From NCBI RefSeq assembly GCF_014651635.1, contig NZ_BMXG01000027.1:1-55927 (forward strand): a DNA stretch of 55,927 nucleotides. The letters run 5' to 3'. A program made the position numbers and the translations under genes. Source of the stretch: Cerasicoccus arenae. GTDB taxonomy: Bacteria > Verrucomicrobiota > Verrucomicrobiia > Opitutales > Cerasicoccaceae. Below the pieces are notes generated by a model. That model was not told the DNA's origin. It saw nothing but the letters and a program-made list of their open reading frames with translations, and did no database searches. Shown piece by piece: positions 49,509 through 55,927 of the stretch. Positions within the stretch are counted from its first letter, which is position 1. Each line of letters starts with the position of its first letter.

Positions 49509-51341
49509 GTGTTGAACAAGTTACGAGTCATTAGCGGTTTAATCGCAGTCCTAGCCCTGCTGGGTGGCTGCGACACGAGGCCCCCCCCGATTATTCGGGG
49601 TGAATATCCAGTGCCCGAAGACGCCATGGTCACCGAGCCCCCCCCCGGGGAGTACGGCGGGCTGTTCATTGTCTCGGAAACGACTCAGCCGACGACGTTC
49701 AACTACTATGTGCCGAATGACCTGACGACAGCGGTTGTGCTGGGGCGAATGTTTGCTGGGCTAACTGACTTCGATCCCATGAAGGGCGAGATGGTGCCCG
49801 CCCTCGCCAAGAGCTGGGAGATCGGGGAGGACCAGAAGTCATATACCTTCCACTTGCGCGAAGGGATCAAATGGTCCGATGGCGCACCGTTTTCCGCCGA
49901 CGATGTGGTCTTCACCTTCAATTTGATCGTGGCTGAGCGGGAGGACCCGGAGACGGGCGAAATGGTCCCCATTTACCCAACAAGGCAATACGAGGATTTC
50001 AAATACGAGAACGGTACGTTGTCCTGCGAAAAGATAGATGACTACACGGTGATTTTCCGCACGCCGGATATTTACGCGCCGTTCATGTTCGACATCATGG
50101 GGCTGCCGATCATGCCGAAGCACAAGCTGGCGGCGTCAAACGATGATGAGACCTTCATGAAAATGTGGTCCACGCAGACTGGCATTGAGAACCCTTCGGA
50201 AATTGTTGGCACCGGCCCGTTTGTGTTGGAGAGCTATCGGCCGGGTGAGCGCTTGATCCTTAAGCCGAATCCCCATTACTGGAAGGTGGATTCCAAAGGA
50301 CAGCGTCTGCCCTATGTTGACCGCTTAATCATGAAGTTTGTGGGAGATTCGAATACTTCGATTATCTCATTTGCGACCGGTCAGACGAGCATTGCGGGCG
50401 TCGGTCCGTCGGATGTTTCCTGGGTCCAGCGCAATGAGAAAGAATTCGATTTCACGCTTTATGAGCGTGGGCCGTCGACGTCGGTGTCGATGATCTGGTT
50501 TAACCTGAACCCCGGGAAAAACGAGGAGGGCATCCCTTACGTGGAGCCTTACAAAATGGCTTGGTTTCAGAACAAACTTTTCCGCCAGGCGATGTTTTAT
50601 GCTTTCGACCGCGAGGCGGTGATTGATGCCGTGTTCTTTGGGCGCGGCAAACCGCTGGACTCCATGGTCGCCGAGGCGCAGGGTGACTGGTTTAACCCCA
50701 ACGTGCGGAAATACCGCTACAATCCCGCTAAAGCGCGGGAGCTGTTGGCCGAGGCGGGCTTCACTTGGAATCCAGCGGGGAAATTGATCGGTCCCCAGGG
50801 CAATACGGTAGAATTCAACTTACTCATTCCCGCGGGCGGAAGCTCTTGGGAGTCCATGGTAGTCACCTACAAGGAAAACCTGTCCGATATCGGCGTGACA
50901 ATGAACATCACCCCGGTGGATTTTGCCACGTTGATCCGTCGTATTGACTACACTATGGACTACGAAGCGGGCGTCATCGGTTGGGGCTCCAGTTCCGCGG
51001 CCTATGATCCTTCGGGCAGCAAGGCGCTCTACATGAGCTCGGGCATCTACCACCTATGGCATCCCAAACAGGAAACACCGGCTACGCCGTGGGAGGCAAA
51101 AATCGACAAGCTTTTCACTGAGCAGGAAGGCACGCTCGACCTGAAGCGCCGACAGGAACTGATGCACGAAGTGCAGGCCATTCTGGCGGAGGAGTCGCCG
51201 CTAATCCTGCTCGCGTCCGTGCAGGGCTACGTCGGCGTTCAGAATCACTGGCGAAATTTCACCATTCCGCCTGCCGGCAGCACGACTTGGAACATTGAAG
51301 AAATCTGGACCGACCGTCCGCTGGATGATCCGGACAACTAA
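49509..51341 (+). CDS. peptide ABC transporter substrate-binding lipoprotein
   Basis: An extracytoplasmic binding protein of 610 residues (SBP_bac_5, OppA/DppA-like). The start is taken as GTG 49509, giving a compact lipoprotein signal LNKLRVISGLIAVLALLGGC with lipobox LGGC (Cys 21); ATG 49476 is possible but adds CGWVVCLCV. Family signatures: AKSWEIGEDQKSYTFHLREGIKWSDG (in the mature N-lobe, as DxKxYTFxLRxGxKWSDG) and SADDVVFTFNLI. It would bind oligopeptides for the fused permease 6 bp downstream. Poly-C runs (C8 at 49581, C9 at 49638) lie in its 5' codons. No ATPase gene is in the window. Confidence 0.85.
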   Translation: MLNKLRVISGLIAVLALLGGCDTRPPPIIRGEYPVPEDAMVTEPPPGEYGGLFIVSETTQPTTFNYYVPNDLTTAVVLGRMFAGLTDFDPMKGEMVPALAKSWEIGEDQKSYTFHLREGIKWSDGAPFSADDVVFTFNLIVAEREDPETGEMVPIYPTRQYEDFKYENGTLSCEKIDDYTVIFRTPDIYAPFMFDIMGLPIMPKHKLAASNDDETFMKMWSTQTGIENPSEIVGTGPFVLESYRPGERLILKPNPHYWKVDSKGQRLPYVDRLIMKFVGDSNTSIISFATGQTSIAGVGPSDVSWVQRNEKEFDFTLYERGPSTSVSMIWFNLNPGKNEEGIPYVEPYKMAWFQNKLFRQAMFYAFDREAVIDAVFFGRGKPLDSMVAEAQGDWFNPNVRKYRYNPAKARELLAEAGFTWNPAGKLIGPQGNTVEFNLLIPAGGSSWESMVVTYKENLSDIGVTMNITPVDFATLIRRIDYTMDYEAGVIGWGSSSAAYDPSGSKALYMSSGIYHLWHPKQETPATPWEAKIDKLFTEQEGTLDLKRRQELMHEVQAILAEESPLILLASVQGYVGVQNHWRNFTIPPAGSTTWNIEEIWTDRPLDDPDN

Positions 51342-51347
51342 TACCTC

Positions 51348-53603
51348 ATGCTTAGCTATATTGCCAGACGACTCCTGACGCTGATCCCGCTCATCCTCGC
51401 GGTCACGCTGTTGGCGTCGATCCTGATGTATATTTCGCCTGGCGACATCCTGACGAAATTGCGCTCCCAGCCCGATGTGCCCGAGCAGGTGATCGTCCGG
51501 CTGGAGAAACAATACGATCTGGTGGATGCCGAAGGCGAGCCGACCCGCTGGTATATCCGCTACGGTTCGTGGTTGGGCAATGTCATGCAGGGCAGCTTGG
51601 GCGAATCGATTACCTACCGGATTCCAGTGCTGAGCTTGATCATGCAGCGCCTTCCAGCCACGTTGATTCTGTCGCTGACATCGATTCTTTTTGCCTGGAT
51701 CGTAGCGATTCCGTTGGGGGTATTGGCGGCGATTTACAAGGACTCGATCTGGGATCGCATCTCGGCATTTTTGGCCTACGCCGCGTTGTCGATACCTGAG
51801 TTTTTCCTGGCGATTTTGGCCGTGTATTTTGCGGCGGTTACGGGCTGGTTTCCCGTTGGCGGGCGCAGTGCGATCGGCAGTGAATTTTATCCCGAAGGCT
51901 TGAAAATAGCGGATTACGCCTACCACCTGATTCTGCCGACGCTGGTGCTCGGCCTTGGCAGCGTGGCCAGCATGATGCGCATCATGCGCGCGAACTTCAT
52001 CGACTACATGCGGCAGGAGTTTGCGATCACTGCGCGCGCGAAGGGGCTCAGCGAGAAAGTCGTGATGTTCAAGCACGTCCTGCGCAACGCGATCAACCCG
52101 CTCATTACTTCATTGGGCTTTGCATTTTCGAGTCTGTTGTCGGGCGCATTGCTGGTGGAAAATGTGATGAACTACCCTGGGCTCGGACAGTTGATTTACC
52201 AGTCGCTGTTGGAAGAGGATGAATACGTGGTCATGGCGGCGCTGACTATCAGTGTGGTGATGCTCGTCTTTGGCAACTTGCTTGCAGACCTGTTTCTGGC
52301 CTGGTCGGACCCACGCGTCCGGTTGAGCGAAGACGGCGCGCGCAGCAAATCGATCAGCCCGCTGAAGATTGTAATGATCTCTGGCGTGGTGATTGGCTTG
52401 GTGCTGGTGGAGATCGGGATTGAGGCTTTTATACCGGGAACTATTCCGTATTTGCTGACCGGGATCAAATGGGGGGCAATCGTCATTGGCAGCGTCATCG
52501 TGCTCTGTTGTCTGGCCATGGTCACGTATGTCACGGTCATATTATTTAAGCGGCTCGGCGGCGCGCTGCTGAGGCGTCCTCTTGGGCTGGCATCGGCGGT
52601 TGTCCTAGCGGCACTTTACTTTGGAGCGGCCTTCGCGGGATTCCTCGCGCCGTATTCGGTTAACAAGAACAACCTGTCGCAGTCCTTCCATCCGCCCACG
52701 GCGATTTTTTGGGAAGATGGGCTGCGCGTGCAGGCTTACGAAAACGTTGACCGCGCAATTAGTCGCTACGCACCCATTGAGGGTGAAAGCTACCCGCTGG
52801 AGTTCTTTGTAAAGACAGATTCCCCAGCTAATCTTTTCGGTTTTATCCCAGTGAGCCACAAGCTATTCGGGGTTAAGTCGGACAACCCCAATGCCCGCGT
52901 CTATCTGCTCGGCAGTGATTCAATGGGCCGAGACGTTTTTTCGCGCCTGCTTTATGGCTCACAAATTTCGCTGACGATTGGCCTGATTGGCATTTCGATC
53001 ACCCTCACGCTGGGCTTTATTGTCGGGGGGCTGTCGGGCTATTTTGGTGGGGCGGTGGACTTTATTGGGATGCGTATCGTTGAGTTCCTGCTTTCGATTC
53101 CTTCCTTGTATCTTTTGTTGGCCTTGCGATCAGCGTTGTTCAAACCGGGGTTCAGCTCGTCAGAGGTGTATCTGGGCATTATAGTGATTTTATCGATCAT
53201 TGGCTGGGCGGGTGCGGCGCGTATTATCCGTGGGATGACGCTCTCGATCAGCAGCCGACAGTATGTCATGGCGGCGGAGAGCATGGGGCAACCCGCGTGG
53301 AAAATCCTCTACAAGCACATCCTGCCCAATCTTGCCAGTTACCTGCTCGTCGCGGCGACCTTATCCATCCCAGGTTACATTTTGGGCGAGGCCGCGTTGT
53401 CCTTTCTTGGATTGGGCATTCTGGAGCCTTCCGCTTCCTGGGGCCTGATGCTCAAGCAGTCCCAAAGCGATATGAAGGTGTTTTTCCTGAACTTCTGGTG
53501 GCTGCTTTCACCGGGCGTCGCGATTTTCTTGACGGTGATCTCGTATAACGTCTTGGGCGACGTGCTCCGCGACATCGTCGATCCCAAAATGAAAACCCAA
53601 TAA
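51348..53603 (+). CDS. fused OppB-OppC ABC transporter permease
   Basis: A protein of 751 residues that joins two permease subunits usually made separately. The N-terminal half (about 1-330) is OppB/DppB-like, with its EAA loop around ITARAKGLSEKVVMFKHVLRN (split over about 224-244). The C-terminal half (about 420-751) is OppC/DppC-like, with LLGSDSMGRDVFSRLLYG (about 523-540) and EAA loop VMAAESMGQPAWKILYKHIL (about 641-660). Two additional spans (about 345-400) join the halves and keep the correct topology. It starts 6 bp after the binding protein. The full length and in-frame junction argue for a true fusion and not for a lost stop. Confidence 0.9.
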   Translation: MLSYIARRLLTLIPLILAVTLLASILMYISPGDILTKLRSQPDVPEQVIVRLEKQYDLVDAEGEPTRWYIRYGSWLGNVMQGSLGESITYRIPVLSLIMQRLPATLILSLTSILFAWIVAIPLGVLAAIYKDSIWDRISAFLAYAALSIPEFFLAILAVYFAAVTGWFPVGGRSAIGSEFYPEGLKIADYAYHLILPTLVLGLGSVASMMRIMRANFIDYMRQEFAITARAKGLSEKVVMFKHVLRNAINPLITSLGFAFSSLLSGALLVENVMNYPGLGQLIYQSLLEEDEYVVMAALTISVVMLVFGNLLADLFLAWSDPRVRLSEDGARSKSISPLKIVMISGVVIGLVLVEIGIEAFIPGTIPYLLTGIKWGAIVIGSVIVLCCLAMVTYVTVILFKRLGGALLRRPLGLASAVVLAALYFGAAFAGFLAPYSVNKNNLSQSFHPPTAIFWEDGLRVQAYENVDRAISRYAPIEGESYPLEFFVKTDSPANLFGFIPVSHKLFGVKSDNPNARVYLLGSDSMGRDVFSRLLYGSQISLTIGLIGISITLTLGFIVGGLSGYFGGAVDFIGMRIVEFLLSIPSLYLLLALRSALFKPGFSSSEVYLGIIVILSIIGWAGAARIIRGMTLSISSRQYVMAAESMGQPAWKILYKHILPNLASYLLVAATLSIPGYILGEAALSFLGLGILEPSASWGLMLKQSQSDMKVFFLNFWWLLSPGVAIFLTVISYNVLGDVLRDIVDPKMKTQ

Positions 53604-53626
53604 CCCGCGCTCCGCTAGACGGATAG

Positions 53627-53645
53627 ATTTTCGCAGTGCGAAAAT
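53627..53645. terminator. bidirectional hairpin between convergent permease and rdgB
   Basis: ATTTTCGCA and TGCGAAAAT pair perfectly around one base; A and T runs lie inside the stem on both sides. It sits between the two convergent stops. Confidence 0.55.
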
Positions 53646-53686
53646 GAAGTGGGAGAATGAAAATCGCAGCGTTCGCGACTGTTGCT

Positions 53687-54310
53687 TTAGCCGCGTGGAG
53701 TGAGCGCTCGCTCGCGCAGCCAGGTCGCCAGTAATTGGCAGGCATGAGCGCGGTGGCTGATACGGTCTTTGACGACTGCGCCAAGCTGGGCGAAAGATTC
53801 TTCGTAGCCATCCGGCGCAAAAAGCGGGTCGTAGCCGAAGCCAGCATCACCGATTGGCTGCTCCAGAATTTGTCCCGGACAATGGCCGGTAAAGGTTTGG
53901 TCGAAGCCCGTGCCAAGCAGAACAAGACAGCACGCAAAGCGCGCGCCGCGCTCGTGGGGTGCACGGCCTTGCAGTGCGTCGAGCAGCTTGGCCATGTTGT
54001 CCGCGTCGGTTGCGTCGGGCCCGGCGTAGCGGGCGGAGTAAATGCCAGGAGCGCCGTCAAGCGCGTCTACCTCCAGCCCGCTGTCGTCAGCGAGCACCCA
54101 GTCACCTGGAGTTGCTTTGAGGCGCAGTGCTTCAGCTTTGAGCCGGGCGTTGGCGGCGAATGTTTGGCCCGTTTCATCAACTTCGGGCATGCCGCCGACT
54201 GCCTTTGCCGAGACGACTTCGATGGATAATCCGGCGCGTTGGAGAGCGGCGGCAATTTCCCCGGTTTTGTGCGCGTTACCCGTGGCGACGACGATGCGGG
54301 GCGTGCTCAT
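53687..54310 (-). CDS. rdgB: XTP/dITP pyrophosphatase (HAM1/RdgB)
   Basis: A house-cleaning enzyme of 207 residues that hydrolyses deaminated purine triphosphates (dITP, XTP) to monophosphates. Signatures: [14 protein letters not shown] (about 5-18), [20 protein letters not shown] (the metal-binding DDSGLxVxAL), GYDPLF and SHRAHA near the C-terminus. Length is normal. Its ATG overlaps the ribD stop by 4 bp, so the two are translated together from a promoter in front of ribD. Confidence 0.94.
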   Translation of the reverse strand: MSTPRIVVATGNAHKTGEIAAALQRAGLSIEVVSAKAVGGMPEVDETGQTFAANARLKAEALRLKATPGDWVLADDSGLEVDALDGAPGIYSARYAGPDATDADNMAKLLDALQGRAPHERGARFACCLVLLGTGFDQTFTGHCPGQILEQPIGDAGFGYDPLFAPDGYEESFAQLGAVVKDRISHRAHACQLLATWLRERALTPRG

Positions 54311-55437
54311 GCTTCGGGGTAGTTTAAGTAACCGCGGGTCAGGACATCCTGCCCGAAGAGCGCGTGTTGCGGGTCTTCAAGCGTGATGGCTTCCGCCATT
54401 TCGCTGGTGTTGAGGCCTCGGAAAGCGGGCAGGGCATCATCGTCGGCCAGAAGCTTGGGAGCGCGGTAGGAGAGCAAATAGTCCAGCAGGCACTCGGAAA
54501 GCATGTCACTGAGCAGACCACAACCACCCTCGATGAGAACGCCAGTTAGCGCCTGATTGATGCATTTTTTCTGGAATACTTTATAGAAAATGTTGGGCGG
54601 ATCGGTCGGAAGTTCCCAGATGGTGACACCGTGATCCTTGATCCGGTGCAGACGAGATTGGTTGGATTCAGTCTCAGTAACGAGAATGGTCCGGTGGCGC
54701 CAATTATCGTTGAAAACTTGCCGGTCCAAGTGATCTGCGAGGAGCAGGCGTCGGTCAAAGACAAAGCGGGTAGGGCAGTAGATCTCTGCATCTGGCAGAC
54801 GAGCGGTCAAGGCGGGGTCGTCGGCAATCACCGTGCCAGCACCTACGGCAATAGCGGGGAAAAGACGACGCCAGCGCATGACGTCAGCCCGAGCCTCCTC
54901 TCCCGTCACCCAACGGGAATGGCCGGCGCGGGTGGCGATTTTGCCGTCGAGTGTCATGGCGACTTTCGCCGCGAGGAAGGGGGCTTGGTTGACGATCCAG
55001 TGGTTGAAAATCAGGTTGATATCGGCGCATTGCTCGGCGAGCACGCCGTGGACGACCTCTAGACCAGCTTCGCGAAGTAGGGCGACGCCTCGTCCAGCAT
55101 GGGCCGGGTTGGGATCAATTGCGCCAATGACCACTCGCCGAAAACCACGTTCAATAATGGCGTCAGTGCAAGGGCCTGTGCGCCCTTGGGTGCAGCAGGG
55201 CTCAAGCGTAACGTAGATTGTGGCATCATAGCGGGGACGATGGCCTTGAGCTTTGATCGCCGCGACCTCAGCGTGGGGGCCTCCGGCGCGCTGGTGCCAG
55301 CCTTCGGCGACTACACGCCCTTGCTCCACAATGATCGCACCGACCATCGGGTTGGGGTGTGTGTCGCCCCAAGCGCGTGTAGCGACCGCCATGGCGTGGC
55401 GCATGAAGTGTTCGTCAGTATCGGAGTCGAGGGGCAT
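54307..55437 (-). CDS. ribD: bifunctional riboflavin biosynthesis deaminase/reductase RibD
   Basis: A protein of 376 residues for two successive steps of riboflavin synthesis. The deaminase part (about 1-145) has HPNPMVGA, the zinc site PHAEVAAI and [17 protein letters not shown]. The reductase part (about 150-360) has [15 protein letters not shown] and the NADPH-related [16 protein letters not shown], then [16 protein letters not shown] use ATG 55437 ([16 protein letters not shown]), because the 14 residues of the longer frame are atypical. Complete, no missing zinc ligand. Divergent from the next gene. Confidence 0.94.
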   Translation of the reverse strand: MPLDSDTDEHFMRHAMAVATRAWGDTHPNPMVGAIIVEQGRVVAEGWHQRAGGPHAEVAAIKAQGHRPRYDATIYVTLEPCCTQGRTGPCTDAIIERGFRRVVIGAIDPNPAHAGRGVALLREAGLEVVHGVLAEQCADINLIFNHWIVNQAPFLAAKVAMTLDGKIATRAGHSRWVTGEEARADVMRWRRLFPAIAVGAGTVIADDPALTARLPDAEIYCPTRFVFDRRLLLADHLDRQVFNDNWRHRTILVTETESNQSRLHRIKDHGVTIWELPTDPPNIFYKVFQKKCINQALTGVLIEGGCGLLSDMLSECLLDYLLSYRAPKLLADDDALPAFRGLNTSEMAEAITLEDPQHALFGQDVLTRGYLNYPEA

Positions 55438-55493
55438 GAAGTTATGAAAAAGACACGTTGCGCCGCGAGATTCAATCACTAAGACTGGCTCGG

Positions 55494-55927
55494 ATGATAC
55501 ACTGCCGCCTGCTACGCGTGATTCTGCTGTGCCTTGTTATTTCCGTAGGGTATACAGCCCATGCTGCTGACCTCTTCCGGGGCATGACAGAGCAAGAAAT
55601 GATTGAAGCTCTAGGCACCCCGGTGTCGGAAGTAGGCCGTCAGAGCAAAAAAATACTCATTTACACCGGTGGGTCCGCCGAACTCCGCACAGGCCGCCTC
55701 TATAGCGTGGATGGCCTCACAATGGCCTACATGGCCCCGGATGGCCAATCGCAGTTCACCTTTTCAATGTCTTCGGGCTGGAGCCTCAATGGAGAGCCCA
55801 TCGACAGCAAATTCCGCTTTACTCCCCCCGTTGAGAACCTCCCCCCCCCCCCCGACACTGGCGTTAAATTTTATCGCCCAGGTGAGGAAGCCGATAAGGA
55901 GCCGCCGCAGGGCGTGAACTTTGCCCC
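55494..55927 (+). CDS. exported protein, SmpA/BamE-like start, cut by the window end
   Basis: Starts ATG 55494 with a Sec signal (LLRVILLCLVISVGYTAHAA). The mature part opens LFRGMTEQEMIEALGTPVSEVG, the G-M-T-x-x-E-hydrophobic-hydrophobic-x-x-L-G-x-P pattern of BamE/SmpA-like modules, then YTGGSAELRTGRLYSVDG. A 13-C run (55841-55853) codes four Pro residues in frame and could be prone to slippage. The 3' end is outside the window. Confidence 0.7.
   Translation, partial: MIHCRLLRVILLCLVISVGYTAHAADLFRGMTEQEMIEALGTPVSEVGRQSKKILIYTGGSAELRTGRLYSVDGLTMAYMAPDGQSQFTFSMSSGWSLNGEPIDSKFRFTPPVENLPPPPDTGVKFYRPGEEADKEPPQGVNFA

Overview
Organism and setting. The window looks like a chromosome of a Verrucomicrobiota bacterium, probably Opitutae. 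The pointers are a PEP-CTERM-tailed exported protein, a calcium-type Asp-rich segment with the GLPDDWE signature common in that phylum, and large secreted SpvB/RHS proteins. This assignment is an inference from gene content only. Ordinary chromosomal genes lie only at the right: a 3' remnant of comM (from about 48.87 kb), a peptide-transporter binding protein and a fused permease (49.5-53.6 kb), rdgB and ribD (53.7-55.4 kb), and the start of an exported protein cut by the window end.

The integrated element. From about 11.6 kb, and possibly from before base 1, to about 48.87 kb the DNA reads as an integrated plasmid or mobilizable element. A tyrosine recombinase at its right edge points away from comM, and comM homology begins abruptly just outside it, so the element sits inside comM. 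The element carries a complete theta-type replicon: a small ParA and partner gene, four 16-bp iterons at 22-23 bp spacing, a DnaA box and an RPA-type initiator, with further inverted iteron copies beside parAB and directly after rep. It also carries a MobF relaxase-helicase, a coupling ATPase without membrane segments, and an ArdC antirestriction gene. No type IV secretion channel genes are visible. The far left (0.05-11.2 kb) holds an IS3 transposase remnant and a secreted SpvB/FG-GAP/RHS protein of 2500 residues with upstream and downstream partner genes.

The defence operon (41.7 to 23.9 kb, all minus strand). Eleven genes are packed with overlaps or short gaps: XRE-HTH/nuclease-like regulator, SNF2-type helicase with DUF3883, two unrecognised proteins, DUF1156 adenine methylase, KAP NTPase, HigB-like toxin, HigA-like antitoxin, SecB-like chaperone, DUF499 ATPase with a Swt1-type HEPN domain, and a DUF262/DUF1524 (GmrSD-like) nuclease. 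The helicase, methylase and ATPase set recalls previously reported helicase-methylase-ATPase defence islands. The embedded toxin-antitoxin-chaperone (TAC) module and the regulator fused to a nuclease-like domain are the unusual parts.

Non-coding structure worth attention. (1) Two copies of an about 80-bp element (19524-19599 and 47034-47113) share a conserved core but have different, each perfectly complementary, terminal stems. Each lies just upstream of a minus-strand operon containing one of two paralogous small plasmid-type genes, one of them led by ardC. I propose a single-stranded-DNA promoter of the Frpo kind or a structured leader. (2) A catalytic-domain-only tyrosine recombinase (44524-45072) is flanked by two 25-bp palindromes that are inverted copies of each other with compensated base changes. 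(3) A 19-bp inverted repeat bounds a 63-bp segment at 42.75-42.85 kb. All functional statements are from reading the sequence; no searches were run.
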